64,000 bases of DNA from Linyphia triangularis (lineage: Eukaryota; Arthropoda; Arachnida; Araneae; Linyphiidae), in assembly GCA_963978545.1 (NCBI GenBank), contig OZ021727.1, forward strand, positions 50,110,487 through 50,174,486. Direction: 5' to 3'. Of the stretch, positions 51,814 to 63,556 are shown one piece after another (the first letter of the stretch is position 1; the number at the start of each line of letters is the position of its first letter). Both the position numbers and the translations under genes were made by a program. The notes beneath the pieces were generated by a model. It did not search any database, had not been told where the DNA came from, and saw only the letters and a program-made list of their open reading frames with translations.

Positions 51814-52539
51814 GATTTAAATGAGTTTTATTAGATTGTAAGAAATAAATGTAATGTTAAGCTATAAAATAGATAATACTTCTTAGTGCAATGAATATAT
51901 TTTTTTCAACTGTTAAAGCAAATGTTTCTTTATGTTGCCAACATTTTTTAACTAGCAATATCAAAGGCATGTATAAGTTTAAAACAAAGCTTTGATGTGA
52001 TGCTTTGTGTTAAAAAAAATAGTTTTTAAAATTTCAGAAAACAAGAAAGAAAAAGGTTCTTATATATTATTATACTGAGCAATTTTTCATAATAAAAAAT
52101 TCATCAATTATTCAATTTTTTTTCCTGTTGCCAAAATTAAAAAATTATTTTTGTCACTTATTAAGTTCTTGGTTATGATGTCTTTAGCACTTGAAAAAGC
52201 TGTAAGGTCATGTGCATTCTTGCATAGTTTTAACTTTAAAGATCAAGAAGAAAGGGAATAAGTAGAACATCTTCAGTTTTACATTTTGTGTATGTTTGAA
52301 GTACAATCTCAAATTATCATATTGTTACGAATGTTCTTCTCAAAGGAATTATGATACTGGATTACAAAAAATCATTTATTAAAGGCTATAACCAAGGAGG
52401 ATTCCAGGGATTTTTAGTCGTAAAATTCAATAACGAAAATCAGTGAAAAGAACAAATAATGCTGCAAGTCTTTCTGTTTTAACAGATAAAACCAACGACA
52501 AAAACAAATATCAAAATGTGTGAGATATGTGAACGGGAA
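51814..52539. other. Host sequence upstream of the BEL insertion
   Basis: AT-rich; the missing N-terminal CDC7 exon was looked for here and not found. TGTTACGAATG at 52324 resembles the terminus of the LTR at 3714, but nothing further supports an LTR. Confidence 0.35.
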
Positions 52540-53400
52540 AAAAAGACAACTACATAATCAGAGAAGATTTCCTATATTTTGTGATAGCTAACAACATTAC
52601 TAAAAATGGCTTAGCAAGTACGATTTTAGAATCATTGCAATAATTTAGTGTAGAAAGCAAAAATATGATAGACCAAGGTTGTAATGGAGCAGCCTTAATG
52701 AAAGGAAGTTTTAAAGGCGTCAGGCTCAGATACGAAAACATTTCTCAGAAGCACTTTATGTCCATTGTAGTTCAAATTCTTTAAATTTAGCACTTTGACA
52801 TTCATGTGAATTTGATGGCAAAAGAAATTGCATTGGTATAGTTAAACCAATGGCAAACTTTTAAAGATCTTCATGTATAAGAACAGGGTGTTTGACCGAA
52901 AGCATCAAATCTAACTTTTTAAAAGCCTAATGGAAGACTTTAACAGCTATGTGCGAAACAAGAGGGGTTGAAAACCATTACAGTTGTCTTAAATTCAAGA
53001 AAATCTACAAAGCCATAGTAGAAATTTTAGAAGATTTGAGCTTAAATAGTGATCTAGACACATCATCAAAATCCGTGTCCCTGTTGAAATCCTTTCATCA
53101 AGTGAATTTGTAATCAGTCTCTCTTCGCTAAAATCTTGTCAACGCTCTTTGTAGCTACCTACACCCCATAGATAACCTTTTCAACCTTGAAAAGAACAAA
53201 AACTTCCTAGAAACATATCAGGCCAAGAAAGATTAAATGTACTAGCGTTAATGTCTGTTTACAGAGACATTGAAATTGACAATGAAAAAGTTGCAAAAAC
53301 TTTTGCTTTAAAAAAAGCAAGAAGACTTAACTTTGTTTTATAAGATAGTTTTGATGATTGCTCATGTGTATGCTTTTCTCAACAATGTCAGGTTTCTAAA
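52540..53400 (+). pseudogene. hAT (DUF4371/ZMYM1-like) transposase remnant
   Basis: Broken frames read IREDFLYFVIANNITKNG, then NMIDQGCNGAALMKGSFKG, then SIVVQ where a His-Cys-Ser-His core is usual. Further pieces read SLMEDFNSYVRNKRG, LDTSSKSVSLLKSF and IDNLFNLEKNKNFLETYQ. The order follows DUF4371-type hAT proteins (the GQGYDGA...M.G block before the HC.SH block). Multiple stops and shifts make it inactive. It belongs to the same broad class as the fragment at 1-301, but they do not overlap in the protein. Confidence 0.78.
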
Positions 53401-53479
53401 AGTATGACCATTTATAAATATTTTGTTTTCTATTCAAAATAATTGTTTTTTTACTATCTCTTTTTATATATCTACTATA

Positions 53480-53640
53480 TATGTATATGTTATAACTAAT
53501 ATGGATATCATACCCAATAAATAGTTTTATGTATGGTACCAGGTTAATATGTTTAGTATAATTATGTATAATAAATAGTTAATACATATAATACTTAAAT
53601 TAATCATATTAGCTATAACATATTTATATATGAGAAAAAG
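53480..53640. repeat. AT-rich inverted repeat
   Basis: TATGTTATAACTAATATG near 53488 is complemented, with one change, by CATATTAGCTATAACATA near 53608. It could be a small MITE; the target site was not resolved. Confidence 0.45.
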
Positions 53641-53717
53641 AGAAGGGCGATGGGCCCACGAGGTGGATTTTAATGTTCATATGAAAGTGGCAACTTATGT
53701 AGGATATTGAGAAATTG

Positions 53718-54252
53718 TGTTATAATTTTTAAATTACACCAGCTCTTCTGGGAATCCATCCCAGTACCTGCTGAGGGAGACTCCCTCAGATCCCTTTTTA
53801 AGATTTTTCATTCACTCCAAACCTCTTTGAAATAAAATCCTGGGTATGGCTTTGGCTTTATTCTTCACAAAGAAATGTACAATTCTTTAAACAGCAGAAC
53901 AAAATACATTTAAGCTCAAACCAGAGTTTACAATCGTCCTGATTCAACAGCAGCAAAAACACAAGCTTTCTGCCATTTGGAAAAACTTAGAATTGCATCC
54001 ACAGCAGTTCAATTCCAAAACATTCACAGACTGAACTGGACTGACCCTAAACCTCTCCAAAATTCAAGAAATATCCATATAAATCTAACAATTGCCACTT
54101 CTTTAAAGCTTGTATTTCCGATACTATTTACAATGTTTACATTAATAAAAGCTATAATTAGAAGTGATTGCAGAACTAAAATAGAATTAGAATTTACCAA
54201 ATGTTTACATTATGTACAATTATTTGCAAATTCTCATTCATAATTCGTAACA
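53718..54252. mobile_element. Candidate solo LTR
   Basis: The 535-bp segment begins TGTTATAATTT and ends TTCGTAACA, thus TG...CA ends, and contains CAGCTCTTCTGGGAATCC and AATAAA signals. No matching duplication was found (AATTG left, ACATA right) and no internal region adjoins. The strand is undecided. Confidence 0.4.
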
Positions 54253-54299
54253 ACATATTTTTAGATTGAATAATCGATGTAAAATTTTGGTTGCTACAA

Positions 54300-54560
54300 T
54301 TGGTCGACTAAGTTTGGTGAACTTTCTGTTACAACAAAAAGGTCGACAGGATAACATGCAATATCTCTAGGGATTTTACTTATTATCCCATCGGCGAATT
54401 TTTTGTTGGTGGTCAACTACATGAATTATTGGATTAGCTTACTTCATTTGATGGTCTCTTTGTTACAACAAAAAGGCCCACAGGATAATAAGTAAGATGT
54501 CTAGGGACCTTTAGTATCCTGTTGACGAACTTTTTGTTGCTGTCAGACTATGCAAATTAT
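54300..54560. repeat. Two tandem hairpins sharing ACAACAAAAAGG...GACAGGATAA
   Basis: The first hairpin pairs 54332-54354 with 54382-54408, and the second pairs 54474-54490 with 54514-54539. Arms read CAACAAAAAGGTCGACAGGAT and near complements. A related single piece lies at 54797-54870. Possibly one end of a foldback or MITE family. Confidence 0.5.
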
Positions 54561-56786
54561 ATAGTTGGCCGACTACTTTATTCTTTGAATTTAAATTATT
54601 ATTTGATTTTAAAATAGTTTAAAAGACATTTTCAACAAATTTCAAGTATAGGAGAATTACAGGGAATTATTCAAACAAAGTTCAATTTACTGGATCACAA
54701 ATCTATGATGTATTTATGCATTTAATGATGATGATATAAAATTATTTTCAATAAATAGTTTTTTTGTATTTTAAAAAAATATTGATAACAGGAAAAAGTT
54801 CAACAATTGGCCAACATTTCATCGCTGATAAAAAGTTTGTCAACAGCCGACAGGATAATACACAAGAACCGAAAAAAGAAAGCACATGACATGACCTTAA
54901 AATGGGCATTTATAACCTGTTTTGCTTAAATGATTCACTTACAAAGTAATCTCCTATTAATCAAGTCACAAACAAGAAAGATATTTTTTAAGATTGCACT
55001 AAATGTCATTTTGCTTTAAAGATTGTCATTCAAAAATAAATAATTTTGACAATGGTTAAACATTTTTCAATAAAACAATAAAAACGATACTGATTATTGT
55101 ATGATCCAGTCACTAATGCATAAAACATTTCTTGTAAGGTTGAGCTAAATGCCATTTTTTTAAAAAAACTATTTAAAATTAAATAATTTTAGCAATGATT
55201 ACAAAATTTTCAATATAATAAAAACATTATTGGTTATTTGAAATTACAGTATGTAATTTTAAAAATTGCAAACTTTTTACTATCAATTAAGGTAAAATAA
55301 ATACTATTGTGATAGTATAAATTCAAAATTAATGGTTACACAAATGAACCTGGAATTCTATATGCATAAATATTTTATTTAGATGTACATATTGCACCTA
55401 CCAGTGAAAATGAATTAACTATCATGTTTGGCAAAACATAATTTTTGTAATACTTTATTAGCCAAGATGGCAAAATACCAAGTCATATGAGACAGGAATA
55501 ATGCGACAAGTTCTGAGTGACTAATCAGTTCTTTTCTATTATTCTACGAGCAAACTTTTCTGCAGCTTAATTCAAAAACCCAACTAGTACCTAGTGATTA
55601 TGCTCGTCTTTTGAGAAGGGTTAGGGCTATGCAGTTTCCTTTTTACTCCTGAGGTTCAAAAATATAGTATGCTAACACATCAATACCATTTTTGTGATAC
55701 AAGAATTCAAAGTGTGTCTGGAAAGAATACATTAGGAACTAATGTGTTAAAACAATTGCTAAATTATCATATGTTGGCTTGCTGTTTCATAAAATATTTG
55801 GGTACACAAAAGAATTAATCCTCACCATGAGATGTATGTGCACCGGAATTAAAAAAAAATATTCTACCTCTTAATTAACAGATTATTCCAAGATTAAAAG
55901 TCATATTTTGTAAAGAAGAATGTAAACAGAATTATTAATTCATTTAGGCAAGAATTAAAAAAAAATTATTTGATTCAATTTTAAACATGATAATACACAT
56001 TCATGCACGGCCTTCAACAATAATAAAAATATAATATCTGTACCTCAAGTACACAAAAAAAGGCTCATTGTTCTGTAATATAAAAAATACTTTAGTTTAG
56101 CTTTGTAAAATAATTTTAAAGGAAAATACCTGTGTTTGACATCTGTTTAAAAAGGGAGAGGATTGAGTCTTGAAAAGTTCAACCTAATAATTTAAGAAAC
56201 ACTTGTATTAGAAACTATGAAGTTACAGAAAAAAGAACTTAAAAAAAAAACCTCCTTAGTCGATAGAAAATAACAAATTAACTTACTAGACAATAATTAA
56301 ACTTAATAAAGGTTAAAAAAAGTCATAATTTGCAGATTACAATTTTAAGACATAAGAAGAGATACAACAAAGAACAATCAGAGTCCGTTTTCCTCAATTC
56401 TACAGAAAAGCTGATTTAAAGTTTCAAGTCTCAAGGTTTGCATCAGGATTGAGGTAAATGGTTGCTCAAAATCTCACGTACCATGATATTTATTTGCCAG
56501 AGGACTCTGTGTGGTTAAACTATCTAGTATAACCTTACAGATGACGGGAAAATCTTGATTTAAAAAAATTGGACTAATTGTTTTTGCCATGGCCCTTCAT
56601 ATACTATGAGAGCCTTTCAATGCTAAGAGGGAACATTTTTCAAAAAGTAATACTACATATCTGCTTTAAAACTGCTTTACTACCAATTATTTATTCTTTA
56701 AAAAAGTTACGCATGAACTATGTTAGTTAAATAACCTATCAATAACCAAAACTTATAGAATAATAAAATGTATCAAACATATTGAA
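54561..56786. other. Gene-free stretch
   Basis: AT-rich; no exon, RNA gene or element could be supported. Confidence 0.3.
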
Positions 56787-56826
56787 CATAGAGTTTAATA
56801 TTCATATATGAATATTAAACTCTATG
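56787..56826. repeat. Perfect 40-bp palindrome
   Basis: The 20 bases from 56787 (starting CATAGAGTTTAATATT) are exactly complemented by the next 20, with no loop. It abuts the MITE at 56836 with only nine bases between. Confidence 0.95.
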
Positions 56827-56835
56827 TACGGTATA

Positions 56836-57007
56836 TAGTCAAACCCAGTTAACGAGAAGTCGTTGGGGCCTCTGAAATTGTTCGCATTAATCGAATTTGA
56901 TGCTAAACGAAAAAATTAACATTAAGTTTTAATTACGAAGAACTGCTTATATTTCGCGTTAAAGAGGATTTTATATTAAGCTTTTTCTCATTAATGGGAT
57001 TAGACTG
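56836..57007. mobile_element. 172-bp pogo/Tigger-like MITE
   Basis: The ends are TAGTCAAACCCAGTTAACGA at the left and the complement of CAGTCTAATCCCATTAATGA at the right, with TA at both borders (56834-56835 and 57008-57009). The CAGT..AAYCC.RTTAA.GA pattern is that of pogo/Tigger termini. Inside, two arms with TCGCATTAATCG and TTTCGCGTTAAAG continue the symmetry. No ORF. Confidence 0.75.
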
Positions 57008-57009
57008 TA

Positions 57010-59862
57010 TTTTAATAAAAAATTTGCTAAAAGAAAAGGAGATTAAAACATCAAAATGGGTGTAACTGTACCATAAGTTACAGAAAATATTTTACCTTTA
57101 ATTGAATTACTAATTAAACAGTTTTAAAATGCAATAGTCACTATTCTAAAAAACATAAGAAAGGAAAGCATACACAATGCACAGAAAATATTTTTTTAAA
57201 AAATTGGTGCAAATGTGTTGATACAAGCATGGTGAGTTGGGGCTAAAATAAAATAGCAAAACATTAATTATGGTTGCTATAAAACTGTTGAGAGTTGGTT
57301 AAGGGAATTTAGGCCTTTTACAGAAATACAACCACATGGAATTGAATTACATTACACATGTATACTTTAAAACACATTACATTATTAACAAACCATAAAA
57401 CATTACTTTTTTATCAACTTGATGAACACATTAAGATAATATTTTATAAGCTGATATTTACTTCTTTATTTATATTTAAAGTCAAGAATCAGTTTGAATG
57501 TATAATGCAAGTTTAAACGACTTTAAATAATAATAAAAGTGGTGATATTATTTCACGGAACAAAAACCTAATATTTTCAAAAATATACTAAGGAAGTACA
57601 GAGAAACAAAATTTCACATTTATAGCCATCTTTTAAATAGTCATTCACCTTTTAAAATTGTATTGAGATCAGCTATAACTATTATAAAAAATAATTTCGA
57701 GTATTTAGAAAACGTACTATAAGTAGGTAGGTGAAAAATATAAATACGATTGTGATGGAATTGAATACTTTCAACATAATCAAGGTCTAGTAGTTCTTTT
57801 ACTAGTACTGTCTTCTGTGATGTGTACCTTGCATTAATATCCAATAAAAATTAGTACATATACGACAAACTAAAAAAATGAGCGTTTTTTTTTTAAATTT
57901 TTTTTTTTTAAATAAATTCATGGTGTATGTCCACTTAAAACATAATAATTATAGCCCAGTGATTTTTATCTCAAAGATAACAGTTGAAAAGCTTCACATC
58001 GTATTTATTAAAATATAACTTTCGTAATAACAGCACTTTCCTAGTAATATTTAAATAAAAATATTCTGAAAAATAAACTATCTTTTAGTCAGAAAAAACC
58101 TAACAAATCTATAAAAGAAAAAATAGAATACCTTTATCCGCCAAATAAACAAGATTTTAAAACTAGAAAGTAATTCATCAATCGTGGTCACAGTTATTTC
58201 CGATGAACAGGGTATGTATTAATAAACGTAAGTATAATCTAAACTGCAAACATATCTCTCATAAATAAGAATTTAGATATTTTCAATAACTGGAAAACTA
58301 TTTCTTACATTGACAAACAAAATACACGGAATATTAATATTTTCATTAATAGAAAAATTATTTTAACAGACTTTTTCCAGTAATTTCCTGCTTTTAACCA
58401 ACACTTTAAAATTTTATCCTTTGTCTGGAAAGAAAATGACACTTTTTTGCTCGAAAATACATTGCGAAGAAAAACTTAATTCTTCATTTAAATAACTTTC
58501 TGAATTTCGGGAGAAAATAATTGATGCGCCCAAATTTATTTTACTTTTCCAACTAGTTAAAAAGTACACGCTCAGTTTCCAAAATTACCATTTTAATGCG
58601 AAATGACCAAATCAGCTTATTTACAATCGTAGTTAAATAACTTAATTTTTTAAGGTGTTATCTTAGTTGCTACCAGTGGGGGCCCGTTGTCAAAAAAGTT
58701 TGTGCAGCAGGAACAATGAATAAATAATCAAAGAGTACATTTTAATTTAAACTAATAATTTAAATGCAACCCGGCTGTACTTGATGTACTCCACCAGCAG
58801 TGGTGTAGTGTAAAATAAAAAGGTATGGGAACGCTATGTCGCGTCGTTAGAAACGTATACTTTTTTTTTCTGTGTGGAGACGAGGGAAGGGGGGGGGGGG
58901 GGGTCGAAAATTAAGAATAAATAACCTCTATTGATATTTCTTTAATAATCTCAAAACAGATAATGAGCACCTTAAAAACTAAAAAGAAAAATGTGCATTT
59001 TAACTTTTGTTATTTAAATAATTTTTTAAACTATTAAATTATATAAATTTTTAGACAATTTGCCTTGCATAAACAATTTTAAGAGATTGTTTGACACTTT
59101 ATAAATGGATTATAAGACATTTTCAAACATACTATTGACACAAATTTTAAGCAGATTATTTAGATGATTTTTTTTTTTAAACAATTTTGAGATCGAGTTT
59201 CGTATCTGCCAAGTTTGATTTAGAACGCACCCCACTAATAGGGTCATCATCAGATCTAGGTTTTCGGAGCCTAAATACATTATTATCTGACTTCCAGATT
59301 TTCAGAGATACCTTTTACAAGCAATGGGGTTCGGATAAATTCACAGATTTTGTAGCTCTTCCAAATCTGTTTTTAAAATGCATTAAAAAGGTAGCGATTT
59401 TTGTAGTTCAAAATCACTAGCGTTTAAAAAAGATCGAGGCAATTTTGTCCCCTTAATGCCGCCACTGTATTCTGTATTTAGTGTTTGTTTTTTTTAAATT
59501 TGAGGAAAATTTTTTTTTAAGAACTGCTGCTATATTTTTGGAATAAACTCTGAAATAACTGTAAATGTAAGCTTTCCCATTCTCAAACCGTAAAGCAATT
59601 TACTTTTGCATTTTAAAATACATTTGAATTGCTTTCCTACTATTTCACAGCCCAATTTCAAGGTATTATACAAACTTTTAGTTGTTTTATATTAAAAATA
59701 TAAAGCACAAAAGTATACTTTTCTATATATAGACGGGGAGAAGGGGTGAAAATTAAATACCTTCTCAAAAAGTGAATGTGAATGACTTCACTTTTTGGTA
59801 AATTCATTAGCATGGTGGCCGGCAGCATTATCTGTAAAAGGTTGCAAGTAAATAAAAAAATT
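57010..59862. other. Gene-free stretch
   Basis: AT-rich with a G run near 58889. CAGTGGGGGCCCG (58677) and CCGCCACTG (about 59460) resemble hAT ends, but their flanks do not match. A weak minus-strand open stretch at 57641-57844 is not recognised. Confidence 0.3.
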
Positions 59863-60081
59863 TTAGTTCAAAAACCTTGATTTTTCCAAAATATTTTGCT
59901 TATCACAATGACAAATATAAAATCCGTTATTAAATGGCACAGAGTTTATTTTTCCGGTGAATATTGCCCATTCTCCACTTTTATAAAAATGTAAGCTATT
60001 AGGGGAATAACAAGCATCCTCCCATACACATTCCTGGCGCCACTCATTTTCATTATTTTTACGTATTGAGTAAGAGTTCAA
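59863..60081 (-). CDS. Orphan Cys-containing ORF, possible exon
   Basis: I do not recognise this protein. The 72-residue frame continues upstream without a stop for about 9 codons (NKLYSKQCC region), so it may be an exon. It includes WRQECVWEDACYSPNSLHFY, then KSGEWAIFTGKINSV and GFYICHCDKQ. The balanced composition with spaced Cys and Trp is unlike the surrounding AT-rich noise and suggests real coding ancestry, perhaps an extracellular module. There is no clear start ATG; the lead codon would be TTG. It ends at TGA/TAA-rich sequence, and a hAT terminus lies just upstream at 60122. It could also be a decayed gene fragment. Confidence 0.3.
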   Translation of the reverse strand: MNSYSIRKNNENEWRQECVWEDACYSPNSLHFYKSGEWAIFTGKINSVPFNNGFYICHCDKQNILEKSRFLN

Positions 60082-60121
60082 AAAACAGCACTGTTTTGAA
60101 TATAGTTTGTTATGTTCAAAC

Positions 60122-60210
60122 CAGGGCCTATTCTAACGGGCAGTCGTGGCTCATTTGGGCAGTCATAAATTGAAAATGGGCAGTCGTAAATCTAAAATTG
60201 GGCAGTAGTA
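60122..60210. mobile_element. Lone left end of the GGGCAGTCGT hAT family
   Basis: CAGGGCCTATTCTAACGGGC followed by AGTCGTGGCTCATTTGGGCA and two more GGGCAGT(C/A)GTAAA units repeats the end found at 23262. No partner right end was found downstream, so the copy is truncated or rearranged. Confidence 0.75.
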
Positions 60211-61167
60211 AAAAGTAAAGGAAAAAACACTGCAAGCCAATAATTTTTTCCTTTCTTCCCCTCCCTAAATTTTCCGTATTCTTTGTTTTCTTTTATCAAC
60301 TTATTAAAGCTTCAGAGATGCCAGTTCAAAATGTACAGCCGATTGCGAGCTATGAGCATTATCTCCTTAATTCCTTATTATCAGAAGAAAAACATTGGGA
60401 TGAAATTGTTTTTCCAATAATGGGAGTTACTCAAGAAACGCATTAAAAATATGACACAGTTGAAATTGGTTCGAAATATCTCAAATTATGGTCCTACCAA
60501 CTTTCATTCCTATTCTTCGAACTCAAAGGATACATTAAATTAGGCAAATACACTCTTACTTATAAATATAGATTTGGTGACATTACATTATTAAGCCCAA
60601 CATTCAAATATTTTTTTCAAACTTTTACTTTGAATGTGTTTTCTTTAAGTTCTTTTTCTTAAAAAGTGAAGAAAAATTCCTTTTGCGTGTGCGCATTTTA
60701 TTTTAATTCAGAAAATTATTATTAATCTGCAAGTAATTCTTTTTCCAATTTGATGACAAATGCTTTTTATTATTATTTTAAAATAATATTCTTTTCTTGC
60801 TAATATGCATGAGGACTTTTTCATTCGATTTTATATTTTCTTTGTTTGTTCATTTAACGACGTTTTATTTCATTGGGATCTTTTTTAGCCTTGTAGCTTA
60901 GTAAGGCCATCATAGCATGCATATGTGTATAGTAAAGAGTTCAAAGATTCATAGTTCAGACCAATTTAACACACAAACTTCAAGATAAGATAGTTTTGGC
61001 ACACAAAAAGAATTAATTTTAAGAAAATCTTGCAACAAGAAAAGAGTGTGACAAAATTGTTTGCATTACTACAGGACAAGGACAAGGTGGAGGTCTTTTA
61101 CAGAACATTATCTTCCAACTTCCTCAATAAATCTAGTGTCTCTCGATCCTGCTCCCCATATTTCCGG
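60211..61167. other. Gene-free stretch
   Basis: AT-rich; nothing recognisable. The open frame near 61030 runs into the hAT element and is not supported. Confidence 0.3.
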
Positions 61168-63548
61168 CAGTGGCGGCTGGTGCAGGGGGCCAGGGGGGGC
61201 CTGGGCCCCCTCACTTTTTTGGACCCTGGCCCCACTTACATGTATGCTTGTTAATATTGTTTTGTTGTGGGATTTTTTTAATATTTAAAAAAAAAGCTTA
61301 AAACTTATTTATTCTGTCATTAGACATTAACTATTGTGAAGGGAGCAGGGAGCTCTTGCAAAAAATTTGAAAAATTTTTAATCAATCACAATCATTACTG
61401 TAAAAAAGCGATCCTTCTCTTAAAGATGCTAGTTTTCCTGGGGACAAAATGACCCCTTCTTCGGACGACCTTGAATTTGAAACCGATAGGGCGTATAAGG
61501 TGGCGACTTTCACGTGACATCCTGTTTTGCCAAAGCATAAATACAAAATTTCTAAAACATCCCTGATCGCTCTGCTCTGGGGTGGACCTCTCTGTAAAGG
61601 AATGGCCATTTTTTGTAGAGACGGCGATTGCACGTTGGTCCTCTAGTCTGACGGTGCGAAAAAAGTGGCTACAATCAATATATCCATTGCATTCATTTTC
61701 GCTCTTTGTTTTTCAAAATGTAAGAGTAAGATTTTCTCTGCAAATTGTTTTTATTTAGATATTTACTTTTTTTCCCGAAAAATGTTTGAGTATTTAAATG
61801 TCGTCCATATGATTGGAAGAAGTGATTTGTCTCACATTAATATTTGATATCCAATTAAATTATTAACGTAACTTACAATCCGATGCCATCAACGAAAGAA
61901 TTTCTATACAGAGAATAAAAAATTTTCTTCTCTAAATAAGTGGCTCCACTAGAACTAAGCCAACGTATAATGCTGTGTTAAAGCTAAAAGATAAACGTCA
62001 CAGTTACAGAATTTTCTCCCCCCCCCCCCTCTATCCCAAATAATATGTATAATGTAGATAAAGCAAACCTAGTTACTGTTACCAGAAAAAAATTTCATGA
62101 GCATTTAGTAAAGAATCTGAGTCATGAACCTACACCCTTTAAAAAGCAAAATCATACAAGCAATTTGAAATTGTCAAATAAAATTTGTGCATTCTTAAAA
62201 TTGAAGAAACTATGTTTATTCTTAACTCAGGTAGGATCCAATTCTCAAAATAAATTCTGAATTAAATAAAATATTAAAATTTGAAGCGAGTTCCATGTTT
62301 GCTCAACTTCTTTTCAAAATATCAAGAATCATGGTAAAACACCTATTTTTAACTATCGCTATGTCAAAACTCATTGACCAAAGGCAATATATTCAATTCA
62401 CATGTGAAACGTCGTCGAATCGAGCCCCATCGGATGTTTTGCAGGTTGGTTTCAATGAAAGTAGACATCTCAAATTTGAGATGCATATGCAATGCATTTT
62501 TCAAGTAATTATTCATCCTCAAATCAAGTAATTATTCATTTTTTCATGAATTTAAATTAAAACTGTTGAACTGGTCAATATAACAATACCTTTGACTTTG
62601 GTTGCAAATTTATAAATATTGCCCATTCTAAGTTAATGGCATTTTTCATTAGTTCTACTGTTAAGCCAAAATTATTTGGCATGAATTGATTCATGAAATA
62701 TTATTGACTTGAATATTAGGAGCAATACCGATGTCTTTAAAATGATTTATTTAAATTATTTTAAAACATAATAAATTTATTTATTTAAGTATTTACTCTA
62801 AAGTTACGAAAAGTGAAATTGTTGCTGTCTGCATTTTTTTTCTTGTTTTTTTTCCTATGATTCATGTAATATTTGATGAAAAATTTCTCCCTGTGATTTC
62901 TACAGAATATTTAACCAAGGTTTTGACTTTATTTATTTTATAACTCTTTCCTAACTCTTTGTTTTCTTTTTCTTAAATACAGAATAGAAATTGAGTGACA
63001 TCGGTTTTCATACTTTCACTTATTTTTTTGTGACAGTGGCAAGGGGGTGCAGATCGCATACAAAAGAGTGCAAAGCGGCTAAAGCTTCAAACCAGGAATT
63101 TTCAACCGTGAATAATTATCGGATTCCTTACGGAACAATTTATAAATAGATATGCCGTAATTTTACGTTCAATTGAATAATTTGAAGCCTGCACTTTACT
63201 TTTTTGCCTAGGAATTCTTCGCTTCATTTTTAATTTTCAAAAGCAAAAGGTGCAAGTGCATTCATTTTACTTTTCCTGACGTCGTCCATTCTCAAACGAA
63301 ACGTAGCGTCGTTTTTGTAATAATAATTCCTTTTATTGAAATATTTACTTTATCAGATATCAGTATGCTTAGATAATTTAACTGTTTAATAATCTTGTAG
63401 TTTTGTTTTCCCATATATATTTAAGTAACATTTACAAAATTACATGAAATTCATGTGTCTTGATATTTGCATGTTCCCCCCCCCCCCCCCATGACATGCA
63501 ATTGTTAATTTGGGCCCCCTCACTTTCAATACCCACGAGCCGCCACTG
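61168..63548. mobile_element. Non-autonomous hAT element, 2.38 kb
   Basis: It starts CAGTGGCGGCTGGTG and ends in the complement of CAGTGGCGGCTCGTG at 63548. The 8-bp duplication ATTTCCGG is perfect (61160-61167 and 63549-63556). The second block GGGCCCCCTCACTTT repeats inverted in both ends. The interior is AT-rich with one GC-richer part at 61390-61660 and C runs near 62019 and 63477. No transposase was recognised, so movement would depend on another hAT element. Confidence 0.9.
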
Positions 63549-63556
63549 ATTTCCGG

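Noticed and set aside
57641..57844. Missing N-terminal CDC7 exon at the minus-strand ORF
   Set aside because: Its translation has no likeness to CDC7 N-termini, and the only donor-like site gives the wrong context.
58677..59468. hAT element between CAGTGGGGGCCCG and CCGCCACTG
   Set aside because: The end sequences agree for only a few bases, and the flanking octamers GTTGCTAC and TATTCTGT do not match. CAGTGGTGTAG at 58798 fails too.
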